The position numbers and the translations under genes were made by a program. A stretch of 25,742 nucleotides of DNA from positions 1 to 25,742 of the forward strand of contig CALCNX010000145.1 of assembly GCA_937899715.1 (NCBI GenBank). Reading direction: 5' to 3'. Shown here in pieces: positions 1 through 6,894 of this stretch (within the stretch, counting starts at the first letter, position 1; each line of letters begins with the position of its first letter). The notes below the pieces were generated by a model. It searched no databases. It saw only the letters and a list, made by a program, of their open reading frames with translations, and was not told the DNA's origin. This DNA is from an uncultured bacterium (GTDB taxonomy: Bacteria; Bacteroidota; Ignavibacteria; Kapaibacteriales; UBA4661).

Positions 1-54
1 CCGAACGATTACCTACTTCTTTCTAACCATTTACACAAAACTTCTTGCACACTC
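1..54. mobile_element. Possible terminal end of an IS256/mutator-type insertion sequence (partial)
   Basis: Read on the minus strand, the last bases before the window edge begin GAGTGTGC and continue into TTTTGTGTAAATG. This layout (a G-rich GTGT start, then TTTTGTGTAAA) resembles, from memory, terminal inverted repeats of IS256/mutator-family elements. The methyltransferase reading frame stops inside it, at TAA 31-33, and the other two minus-strand frames also close within the first 30 bases. That fits an inserted element better than a single-base frameshift. No transposase or second end is in the window, so the family assignment is an inference. Confidence 0.4.
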
Positions 55-1050
55 TAAAATCTTATGATTGTTAATTTGTTCTTGAGGTATTTCACAGACT
101 TTTTTGTCTTCTGTTTCAATAAATCTCCAATTTGAATCGCCTTCGACTGATTTATATACATAGAGTTGATTGTATTTTACATTAAGTTTATCTTTTGAGT
201 ACCACAGAATATAGTCTGCCATTTGCTCCAACAGTTTTGTTCCCATAGGCATAGTTTTTTTTCTGAAGGGAATCAAACTGACAAAATTCTCAACCCCAAA
301 AACTTCATCAAGGAGATTTCTGACCAAATGTACGTTTTCATCAGAGATTTGTACAAAGATACTTCCTGTCTCATTCAAGAGTTCTTTTGCTAGGAGCAAT
401 CTATCGCGCAAGTAGGTCAAATACGAATGAATACCCAATTCCCATGTATCACGAAACGCCTTAATCATTTCGGGTTCTGCGGTCAAATCTTCATCTTTTC
501 CGTCTTTCACATCGCGTTTGTTCACAAACGGCTGAAAGTTACTGCCGTATTTGATGCCATACGGCGGGTCGAAATAGACCATTTGCACTTTCCCTGACAT
601 ACCTTCTTTTTCCAAAAGGCTGTTCATCACCAGCAGGCTATCACCAGCGACAAGACGATTTGACCAGTTTTCTTTGTGCTTGTAAAACTCAATAGCTTCA
701 CGACCATATTTCTTTTTTTGTTCATCAAAAAGACTTGGTTGATAGGTTTCTTCCTCTTTCCTCACCGTTTCGATAATTTTTCGCGGGTCTATTCGCTCGT
801 GAACATGGAGACTCACGGTAGGCACTTCAAAACTTGTGTGTTCGGTTTTACCCGCCCATTGCAAAGACGGGTCGAAGTGTGGGTCGTACTCATACTTCTT
901 TTTCTTTAATCCACCGTTATCATTATGAGCATCCACCAACCCCACAGGCGGATTATTCAACCGCTCTTTGTCTTTGTGGTCGTACTGTTCAATCTCCTTT
1001 TGTGTCGAACCGCCTACGTGAATTTTTTTAGCCTTTTTTTTGTTAGCCAT
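31..1050 (-). CDS. Site-specific DNA-methyltransferase (type III Mod-like, adenine), C-terminally truncated
   Basis: SAM-dependent DNA methyltransferase fragment of 339 residues. The catalytic motif DPPYGIKYGSNFQ lies at residues 161-173, preceded by the GDSLLVMNSL segment and followed by RDTWELGIHSYLTYLRDRLLLA and GSIFVQISDENVHLV, the core of the beta-class/type III Mod family. A lysine-rich start (MANKKKAKKI) and a conserved-looking N-terminal arm precede it. Family members usually run well beyond 600 residues, with a target-recognition region after this core, so the protein breaks off where that region should begin. The last seven or so residues (ECARSFV) are probably encoded by an inserted element end. 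ATG overlaps the stop of the upstream small gene by 8 bp (ATGGCTAA), implying coupled translation. No restriction subunit is visible. The core fold is clear, but this allele is probably inactive. Confidence 0.85.
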   Translation of the reverse strand: MANKKKAKKIHVGGSTQKEIEQYDHKDKERLNNPPVGLVDAHNDNGGLKKKKYEYDPHFDPSLQWAGKTEHTSFEVPTVSLHVHERIDPRKIIETVRKEEETYQPSLFDEQKKKYGREAIEFYKHKENWSNRLVAGDSLLVMNSLLEKEGMSGKVQMVYFDPPYGIKYGSNFQPFVNKRDVKDGKDEDLTAEPEMIKAFRDTWELGIHSYLTYLRDRLLLAKELLNETGSIFVQISDENVHLVRNLLDEVFGVENFVSLIPFRKKTMPMGTKLLEQMADYILWYSKDKLNVKYNQLYVYKSVEGDSNWRFIETEDKKVCEIPQEQINNHKILECARSFV

Positions 1051-1225
1051 GTCGTTTCTCTATGTTTGTTGATTCTTTTGTTTCCTTATTTATCTTGTTC
1101 AATTTATCCTGTTTTGTAGATTCTTCAAATTGTTTTTTAGAAACAGAAAAAAGACGTTTCACACCTTCGTCAAAACGTCTAAATTCTTCGGTTTCCTCAA
1201 TTTTCTTTGTGTTATCAAGTTCCAT
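1043..1225 (-). CDS. Small hypothetical protein between transposase and methyltransferase
   Basis: A 60-residue, highly charged (Lys/Glu-rich) soluble protein with no signal peptide or membrane segment. A central amphipathic stretch FRRFDEGVKRLFSVSKKQFEE (split: FRRFDEGVKRL, FSVSKKQFEE) resembles short helical proteins often found in front of larger accessory genes. I do not recognise a named family. Its ATG lies inside the last codons of the transposase (11-bp overlap), and its stop overlaps the methyltransferase ATG by 8 bp. Nested overlaps on both sides argue it is a real, co-translated gene. Its function is unknown; a DNA-binding or antitoxin-like helper role is only a guess. Confidence 0.65.
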   Translation of the reverse strand: MELDNTKKIEETEEFRRFDEGVKRLFSVSKKQFEESTKQDKLNKINKETKESTNIEKRHG

Positions 1226-2186
1226 ACGTCAATCCTGAAATATCAATTTTACCAATAAGTTTTTTGTAGGTTAGTCTTTTGCCCGTGATGTTAGCAACAA
1301 CATCCACGAAGCGTTCACCATCTGTTTTCTTTCTTTCATTGAAACGAAATTGTTGTTCATCAATATACCGAAAGAGATGAAAGGGTTCAACGGAAACGTA
1401 TGTGCCTTTAATTGTTCTTTTGAAGAGTGTCCAGAAGTTCTCCATGCCATTTGTGGTTGCTTTGCCTCGTACATATTCATCGGCTGCATGATTGACCTTT
1501 TCGTGCATATAGCCGTCTATTCCTTCATAGCTTGGATTCTCGTCGGTGTAAACGGTTGCACCAAGTTCTACATTTTCTTGGATATTCCTTTGTAAAGTTT
1601 CTTTCTTGGTGTCTTTTGCCACTTTTGCCTTGACCCTGCTTGCTTTTGTCTCCGTTCCTCTTTCAAGCAATCCAATCACAATGCTTTTACCCGATGCTCC
1701 ACGACCTTGAATTTTCTCTTCCCGAATCTCTTTGTGCATATTTCTTGCCTTGCCACCTATGTAGGTTTCGTCAGCTTCTACATCACCACTTAACATTTCA
1801 AAAGAGCCATTGTGCATTGCAAAACGAATCCTTTGTAAAACAAACCATGCAGACTTTTGTGTGATGCCCAAAGAACGATGAATCTCGTAACTGCTTATGC
1901 CATTTTTTGCGTTGGTGATTAACCAAATTGCCGCTAACCACGTCTTCAAGGGAAGTGGTGAATCCTCCATGATTGTTCCAATCTTTACCGTAAATTGTCG
2001 TTTACATCCCTTGCATTGCCAAAGACTTCTTGTCTCAACAAAATAATGTTCTTTGCTTGCACATCTTGGACACGTAACCTCACCATCTTTCCAACGCAAA
2101 GGGATTATGTAGTCTAAACAGTTTTTGGGACTTGAAAAGTATTCAATGGCTTCTTGAAGCGTTTTGAGATTTTTGACGTTGCACAT
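1215..2186 (-). CDS. IS1595-family (ISXO2-like) DDE transposase
   Basis: About 323 residues. An N-terminal zinc ribbon shows CPRC and CKGC pairs (residues about 39-42 and 58-61). A helix-turn-helix-like segment follows (SYEIHRSLGITQKSAWFVLQRIR), then the ISXO2-type DDE domain: first Asp in VEADETYIGG (about 139), second in VYTDENPSY (about 215) and Glu in NGMENFW (about 249), with the family's LFRYIDEQQFRFNER tail. All catalytic residues are present and there is no frameshift, so it could be active. The ATG at 2186 is chosen because the longer frame starts with TTG at 2201, and 2186 sits about 38 bases after the predicted transcription start. The 3' end overlaps the next small gene by 11 bp. 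No terminal inverted repeats were found around it. Confidence 0.92.
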   Translation of the reverse strand: MCNVKNLKTLQEAIEYFSSPKNCLDYIIPLRWKDGEVTCPRCASKEHYFVETRSLWQCKGCKRQFTVKIGTIMEDSPLPLKTWLAAIWLITNAKNGISSYEIHRSLGITQKSAWFVLQRIRFAMHNGSFEMLSGDVEADETYIGGKARNMHKEIREEKIQGRGASGKSIVIGLLERGTETKASRVKAKVAKDTKKETLQRNIQENVELGATVYTDENPSYEGIDGYMHEKVNHAADEYVRGKATTNGMENFWTLFKRTIKGTYVSVEPFHLFRYIDEQQFRFNERKKTDGERFVDVVANITGKRLTYKKLIGKIDISGLTYGT

Positions 2187-2228
2187 CTTGATAAATAACA
2201 AAAGTTTATAGAGGCTTTTAATGCTTTA

Positions 2229-2259
2229 CAAATATACGAAAATTTTCTTTCTGTGTCAA
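2229..2259 (-). promoter_or_regulatory. Promoter of the transposase-methyltransferase operon
   Basis: On the minus strand TTGACA (2254-2259) is followed by exactly 17 bases and TATATT, extended to TATATTTG (2229-2236). This satisfies both the classical sigma-70 layout and the Bacteroidota TAnnTTTG -7 box. The predicted start of transcription is near 2224, giving a leader of about 38 bases before the ATG at 2186. It is the only strong promoter seen for the three overlapping genes. Confidence 0.7.
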
Positions 2260-2394
2260 GTATATTAGTACCTTTTGTATCACTGCTCCTACAATTACCA
2301 CTCATAAATGACTCAATTATACCCAGAATTTGTTACCGATTGTACCTGATTATCCAAATTTGCGTCGCTGCTCTCTCCAATTTTGCTGCAAAAA

Positions 2395-3840
2395 TCAATT
2401 GCGCATGGGTGCGCTGGGTAATTCCACGATAAAAACAGCTCCTTGACCATACTCAGAATCGCACCAAACCTTGCCATTCATGGATTCAACCATTTTTTTG
2501 ACAATGCTCAAGCCTAATCCTGTACTCTTTTCGCCACCCGTAGGCTGCGCTGATAAGCGGACAAACTTCTTAAAGAGACTCGCTTTATCGCTCTCGGATA
2601 ACCCCGGACCTTCATCCCGAACTGCAATTCGGACATCGCCGCCATGCCCCTGAAAGCTCACGGATATCTGTTTTTGATGCGGCGAATACTTAATCGCATT
2701 TGAAATGAGATTTTCTACGATTTGGGAAAGGAACAGAGTATCGCCATACACAATAACTTTTTCATCACTTTCTATGTTCAGTCGAATTGATTTTTTCTCT
2801 GCCTGTAGCTGCAACCCTTCTACAACATCCCTTACAATCTCGCGGACATCAGCATAAACATAATTTGGCTTTAGTGCGCCATTCTCTAGAGCGTTGGCAT
2901 TAAGTAGGTGATCTATTAATGTTCGCATTTGCAGCGCTGAATGGTGGACTCTATCTATCATTTCATCGCGCAATTCAGACGACAGAAATTCATCTTCTCC
3001 CCTAACAATCTCTGTTATACCAAGAATTGCGGTTATTGGATTGCGAAGATCGTGCGAGACAATACCAATCAATTCATCTTTTTCGACATTCAAATGGCGT
3101 AATGACTCGTTTTGCTCTGCGAGAGTTACCTGTTGCACCTGTATCTTCGCATTCACTTCTTGCAATGTCCGCCCCTTCTCATAGCTATTACGTCGAAGCA
3201 CCGTCCAACCATAACTCATCAGGACGCTTACACTCACCGTGCTCATGAGGTCTTGAAGGCTATACCGCAAGGCAGGGTCAGAAAAACTAACCCCAAAATG
3301 CCAGCATAAACCAGCAAACAAAGACAATGAAACAGCCAAGGCTGAGTACAACTGAGATGGCTGAACCGGCATTGCGCCCAGCACCGTTATGAGGAAACAA
3401 TACCCACCTACATAGCTTGGATGCGCCCTAGCCAGCCCTGTAATAATACCAGTAGCCACAATCAAATAATACATCATTCCATTGCCGATAATTCTATGCC
3501 TGTTAGGATTTTTCCATCCATATCGAGCGCATAATGCAATAACGCCAACAATAGTAAGACCAACTCGCAGAAATGGCAATAAAGGCTCAGATGGAAGCAG
3601 AAGAGGGTCAAGAGACAAATATGGAAGCCATGCTACAAAAAACGGAGACGCATATAACGGAAAAAAAATATCGCATTGCTCATTAATTTCTTCCACAAAT
3701 GTTGCCGGATACACTCTGTCTCGAAAGCGTCGAAAAAGACGTTCTCTTGACCCGTACATGGCGGTAGAGAAGCGCTGCAATATTGATGTTTTTTTGAACA
3801 AGTCGGTTGATTTCCAAATGGTCTTGAACTTAATTGACAA
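2395..3840 (-). CDS. Membrane-anchored sensor histidine kinase (orphan)
   Basis: 481 residues from a TTG start; an ATG at 3759 would give 454. No ATG exists upstream before an in-frame stop, so the start is uncertain. The N-terminal half has about five to six hydrophobic segments (about residues 60-210) and no recognisable ligand domain. A short coiled-coil follows (about 225-255), then HisKA with the phospho-acceptor in SHDLRNP (His263). The HATPase domain shows an N box NLISNAIKYSP (378-387), G1 DEGPGL (409-414), F box FKKF and G2 GLGLSIVKK. All kinase motifs are intact. It autophosphorylates and should pass phosphate to a response regulator, but none is encoded nearby. The signal is unknown. 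Confidence 0.9.
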   Translation of the reverse strand: MSIKFKTIWKSTDLFKKTSILQRFSTAMYGSRERLFRRFRDRVYPATFVEEINEQCDIFFPLYASPFFVAWLPYLSLDPLLLPSEPLLPFLRVGLTIVGVIALCARYGWKNPNRHRIIGNGMMYYLIVATGIITGLARAHPSYVGGYCFLITVLGAMPVQPSQLYSALAVSLSLFAGLCWHFGVSFSDPALRYSLQDLMSTVSVSVLMSYGWTVLRRNSYEKGRTLQEVNAKIQVQQVTLAEQNESLRHLNVEKDELIGIVSHDLRNPITAILGITEIVRGEDEFLSSELRDEMIDRVHHSALQMRTLIDHLLNANALENGALKPNYVYADVREIVRDVVEGLQLQAEKKSIRLNIESDEKVIVYGDTLFLSQIVENLISNAIKYSPHQKQISVSFQGHGGDVRIAVRDEGPGLSESDKASLFKKFVRLSAQPTGGEKSTGLGLSIVKKMVESMNGKVWCDSEYGQGAVFIVELPSAPMRN

Positions 3841-3856
3841 ATATGAGCAACGGTAA

Positions 3857-4090
3857 ATCGGGGGATGCGAAGTATTTAATTATTATGTCGGTAATCCGGC
3901 TACAGCGGACATTCCATCAAACCACGATATACTATGCTGTATCAACAACATCTCCGAACAAGAAAAATACGAAATTTGTATGGAATATGTAGAAGTCCGA
4001 AAAAGACCGCAACAGCAATATAATCTCAGCAGAGTATTACCGAATCTATACCAAAGAATTATAGTTTTAAAGAACGATGTAGCGCCCTAA
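3857..4090 (+). other. Open frame fragment without a start codon, possible gene remnant
   Basis: Between the divergent-facing 5' end of the histidine kinase and the 3' end of tdk, one plus-strand frame is open for 77 codons, ending at TAA 4088-4090. It has protein-like composition (for example YVGNPATADIPSNHDIL and KYEICMEYVEVRKRPQQQ) but no ATG until 3980, which would leave only 36 residues. I recognise no family. It may be a decayed gene 3' end or chance. The rest of the gap holds nothing I can identify. Confidence 0.25.
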
Positions 4091-4097
4091 CACCTCT

Positions 4098-4691
4098 TCA
4101 CTCCCCCACAGGCGTTTCATAAAACGCCCTGTGCCGCGCTTCATACTGGTCACCATGACCGACGACGACTAGCTCGTGGCTGTTCGTCATGCGCTGCGTC
4201 CGCGATGCCGGCAGCCCCGACTGCATACAGACAGCCATCGTTTTTGTGACGTATTCTGCAACCGCCATCAGATTTGGCATTGGACCAAAGGGCTTGCCGC
4301 GATAGTCTAAATCAAGTCCTGCCACAATCACACGTTTGCCCTCATTTGCCAGTTTCTCGCATATTTCCACAATACCGTCGTCGAAAAACTGCGCCTCGTC
4401 CACGCCAATAACATTTGCATCCTGCGCCAAGGCAACAATTTCCGACGAGTGCTTGACCACACGGGATTCTATACGATGTTGGCTATGCGAAACAACCTCG
4501 GTTGCGCTATAACGGTCATCAATAATAGGCTTGAAGATTTCCACACGCTGCTTGGCAATTTGAGAGCGCCGGAGACGGCGAATCAGTTCTTCGGTCTTGC
4601 CGCTAAACATACAACCGGCAATGACTTCGATGGAGCCGTAGGGAAGAACATGGCGCTCTGTGGCGGGACGTTCGGTAAATGGCGTGTTCAT
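4098..4691 (-). CDS. tdk: Thymidine kinase (type II)
   Basis: Phosphorylates thymidine to dTMP in the salvage pathway. 197 residues, normal for the bacterial type II enzyme. The P-loop is GCMFSGKT (26-33), the Walker B/catalytic segment VDEAQFF (97-103), and the lasso/substrate region ASRTQR followed by GHGDQYEARHR (about 179-188). The start at 4691 (MNTPFTERP) is preferred over the longer frame from 4775, because the longer one would run through a transcription terminator hairpin. The usual four zinc-binding cysteines are mostly lost: only Cys155 remains, with Ser at 158, His at 187 and Phe at 190. Catalytic residues look intact. It stands alone and has no clear Shine-Dalgarno. Confidence 0.93.
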   Translation of the reverse strand: MNTPFTERPATERHVLPYGSIEVIAGCMFSGKTEELIRRLRRSQIAKQRVEIFKPIIDDRYSATEVVSHSQHRIESRVVKHSSEIVALAQDANVIGVDEAQFFDDGIVEICEKLANEGKRVIVAGLDLDYRGKPFGPMPNLMAVAEYVTKTMAVCMQSGLPASRTQRMTNSHELVVVGHGDQYEARHRAFYETPVGE

Positions 4692-4715
4692 GCTGCTTTG
4701 GGGGAAGAATAAATG

Positions 4716-4752
4716 AAAAAAGCCGCTTACTTTGCAAGGAACAAAGAAGCGG
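4716..4752 (-). terminator. Rho-independent terminator of the FAD monooxygenase gene
   Basis: On the minus strand CCGCTT-CTTTG pairs with CAAAG-(A)-AAGCGG across a 7-base loop, with a single bulged base. The hairpin is followed by C and a run of six T (plus-strand A 4716-4721). It lies about 90 bases after the monooxygenase stop and just before the tdk start, so it insulates tdk from its upstream neighbour. Confidence 0.75.
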
Positions 4753-4839
4753 TTACAAATTACAACTTCCCACACGGAGCAAAAAATAACCTTTTCAACA
4801 GAATGTACACATTATTATCGGCTTGTGCTCCAATACGCC

Positions 4840-6033
4840 CTAAAACTCCAGATTGAATAGATAGTTAAATTGTCGTTTTGCAGCGGCTTTCGGCGCAAGA
4901 CTGACAACTATGTTCCGCAAACGTGCTTTCGTGCCGCCCCAATTCGTAATTTTACCAATTCGGTAGGATGTATTAACGACAAAGTGTGCTTTTTTCATTC
5001 GACTAGCTTCGTAATGCTTAAAAGCAGTATCCAGACTGGTCTTCAAAGAAAGTGCCTCTGCAAGCGCATAACCGTCTTCAATAGCTTGGCAGCCGCCTTG
5101 TCCCATATTGGGAGTTGTTGCGTGTGCAGCATCGCCAATCAGCACAACGCGCCCTTTATGCCACGAAGAAATCGGTGCAAAATCCCAAATGTCATTCCGT
5201 ATAATTTTCGATTCGTCCGCCGCCGCAAGCATTTCCCGCAAGTACAGAGGAAAATCGCTATAGAGTTCTGCCAGATGCTGACGAGTTGTTCCGGGAGTAT
5301 CCTTGCCACCATGCGGTGCACAGGCTGTTGCATAGAAATATACTTGCTCGGCGTTCACGTGCGAGTATCCGAGTCGTACCCCGGGCTTCGTGCTCCACAT
5401 CTCCGTTGCTGCGTTTGCTTCCGGCATCCTAAAATTCACAATTCCACGCCAGCACGTTTGTCCTGAATAGCGATAGTCCGCCGCGCCAAAAAGGTCAGTC
5501 CGCACCACTGAGCGAATACCATCAGCACCAATAAGAATATCACCCGTCGCCATTGAGCCATCCTCAAAGCTCACCGTTACGCCATTTTCGTATTGCTCAA
5601 TACCCACGCAGCGCTTTCCGAGATGCAGAGTATTTGGCTTGAGGTGCGCTATAAGGCGTTCTTGCAGCACAGCGCGGTGAATAGGAACGAGTGGCAGACG
5701 GCTTGCGCTCATCTCTGCGGGAGAAAACTTTTGCAATATTCGCCCCGCCGTGTCAGCAATGCAACTGCTTTTCACATTAAAACCGCCGGAAATAATTTCG
5801 TCCAAAAATCCCAAACGCTGAAAAACTGCTAGGGCATTCGGCGCGACCCATATTCCCGCGCCTACTGCGTGTATTTCCGGTGCCGACTCGTACACGTGCG
5901 CCTCTATGCCGCGCTGCTGGAGTGCAATAGCAGTCGTCAAACCACCAATCCCACCGCCGATAACAACAGCTTTCCACGCAAGTGTTTGTGCGGCGGATGT
6001 ACTTTCCGTACTTGTTTGTATGTGCGTATTCAT
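4840..6033 (-). CDS. FAD-dependent monooxygenase (aromatic hydroxylase/zeaxanthin epoxidase-like)
   Basis: 397 residues, cytosolic. The Rossmann dinucleotide motif GGGIGGLTTAIALQQRG (26-42) ends in an acidic ribose-binding residue (VYE). The DG motif is GADGIRSVVR (169-178), and the GD/FAD motif is GDAAHATTPNMGQGG (300-314) followed by CQAIEDGYALAEAL. These define the group A flavoprotein hydroxylases (FAD_binding_3 type), which insert one oxygen atom into aromatic or isoprenoid substrates using NAD(P)H. The substrate cannot be told from sequence; relatives include salicylate hydroxylase, zeaxanthin epoxidase and TetX-like enzymes. It is divergent from a TetR regulator with a repeated operator-like sequence between them, so induction by a small molecule is likely. 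No signal peptide. Confidence 0.9.
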   Translation of the reverse strand: MNTHIQTSTESTSAAQTLAWKAVVIGGGIGGLTTAIALQQRGIEAHVYESAPEIHAVGAGIWVAPNALAVFQRLGFLDEIISGGFNVKSSCIADTAGRILQKFSPAEMSASRLPLVPIHRAVLQERLIAHLKPNTLHLGKRCVGIEQYENGVTVSFEDGSMATGDILIGADGIRSVVRTDLFGAADYRYSGQTCWRGIVNFRMPEANAATEMWSTKPGVRLGYSHVNAEQVYFYATACAPHGGKDTPGTTRQHLAELYSDFPLYLREMLAAADESKIIRNDIWDFAPISSWHKGRVVLIGDAAHATTPNMGQGGCQAIEDGYALAEALSLKTSLDTAFKHYEASRMKKAHFVVNTSYRIGKITNWGGTKARLRNIVVSLAPKAAAKRQFNYLFNLEF

Positions 6034-6053
6034 TTTTTTTGTAGTTTTGAATG

Positions 6054-6098
6054 GGACAAAAGACCTAATTTAGGACAAAAGTACTATTTTAGGACAAA
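6054..6098. repeat. Three GGACAAA direct repeats at 19-bp spacing (candidate operator)
   Basis: GGACAAA occurs at 6054-6060, 6073-6079 and 6092-6098, exactly 19 bp apart. Flanking bases are partly shared, especially between the last two copies (AGGACAAA, then a TACTA core). The third copy overlaps the -10 box of the monooxygenase promoter and the other two fall in its leader. Such helical-phase spacing (just under two turns) suggests binding of the adjacent TetR protein or another regulator. The repeats are direct rather than palindromic, which is unusual for TetR operators. Confidence 0.55.
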
Positions 6099-6125
6099 CA
6101 TACTAAAACTATTTTCCCTTGTCAA
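6095..6125 (-). promoter_or_regulatory. Promoter of the FAD monooxygenase gene
   Basis: Minus strand: TTGACA (6120-6125), a 17-base spacer, then TATGTT extended to TATGTTTG (6095-6102), matching the TAnnTTTG -7 box. The predicted leader is about 55 bases and carries two of the three GGACAAA repeats. Confidence 0.65.
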
Positions 6126-6138
6126 GTAAAATCGTTGT

Positions 6139-6894
6139 ATGATGAAAACTAATACGTCAAACGCACACACAATCTCCCCCAAGCCGCTTACAACCAAAGG
6201 GCGTATCTTGGAAGCCGCGCGAATCCTCTTTAATCAGCATGGCACGGACGAGATAAGTACACGCCAAATCGCCACAGAACTCGGCATCAGCCATGGAAAT
6301 CTATGCTACCATTTTCCTCGCAAAGAGGACATTATTGAGGCGCTCTACAAGCAGCTTGCGGAGGCGATGAACGCGCAGGTCTTAGCGCTTCAAGCAGTGC
6401 CGGAGAAAGAACCAACGCAAAAACCAAAGCACTCCTCAACAAAAAAAACTCATTCTTCCGTAGCACCCGAAAACCACGCATCCATCACGCTCCAAGGACT
6501 ACTTGCTGGAACGATGAGTAGTTTCGAGGTGCTGTATCAATACAAATTTTTGATGCTGGATTTTGTAAGCGTGATGCGCAAACTGCCGTCGGTGCGGGCA
6601 CACTATACAGACTTGGTACGCCTTCGGAAGCAACAATTCACCGCACTCCGTGAGCAGTGTGTCCGTGAGGGGTGGATGAAGGCGGAAACGGCGAGTCAAT
6701 TTGATGAAACACTCAATGAAGCAATGTTTATCGTGGGAGATTTTTGGATGGCATCAGCAGAAATTTTGTACGAAGGCGAAGAAAGCAAAAAAATCCCGTA
6801 CTATGCAAAGGTCATGGAAGCATTTATAGTGCCACTTCTGACGGAAAAAGGCTTGCGTGAATTAGCAGCGCTTACCCCTGCCGAAGCCGCGTAA
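6139..6894 (+). CDS. TetR/AcrR-family transcriptional regulator
   Basis: 251 residues starting at a double ATG (6139 or 6142). The N-terminal TetR DNA-binding domain occupies about residues 17-65: TKGRILEAARILFNQHGTDE, then ISTRQIATELGISHGNLCYHFPRKEDIIEAL. Its recognition-helix end GISHGNLCYHFPRKEDI is classical. A Lys/Thr/Pro-rich insert (about 90-113) links to an alpha-helical ligand-binding C-terminal domain with an unknown effector. It is somewhat longer than the usual 190-220 residues because of this linker. It is divergent from the FAD monooxygenase, its most likely target. Its 3' end overlaps the convergent miaA gene by 23 bp. Confidence 0.9.
   Translation: MMKTNTSNAHTISPKPLTTKGRILEAARILFNQHGTDEISTRQIATELGISHGNLCYHFPRKEDIIEALYKQLAEAMNAQVLALQAVPEKEPTQKPKHSSTKKTHSSVAPENHASITLQGLLAGTMSSFEVLYQYKFLMLDFVSVMRKLPSVRAHYTDLVRLRKQQFTALREQCVREGWMKAETASQFDETLNEAMFIVGDFWMASAEILYEGEESKKIPYYAKVMEAFIVPLLTEKGLRELAALTPAEAA

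Noticed and set aside
2380..2394. TTTTGC-T-GCAAAA palindrome after the histidine kinase as a terminator
   Set aside because: The stem would close on a one-base loop and there is no T tract after it on the minus strand.
4692..4775. Upstream start for thymidine kinase
   Set aside because: It would translate through the terminator hairpin of the preceding gene, and the added residues are not like the family N-terminus.
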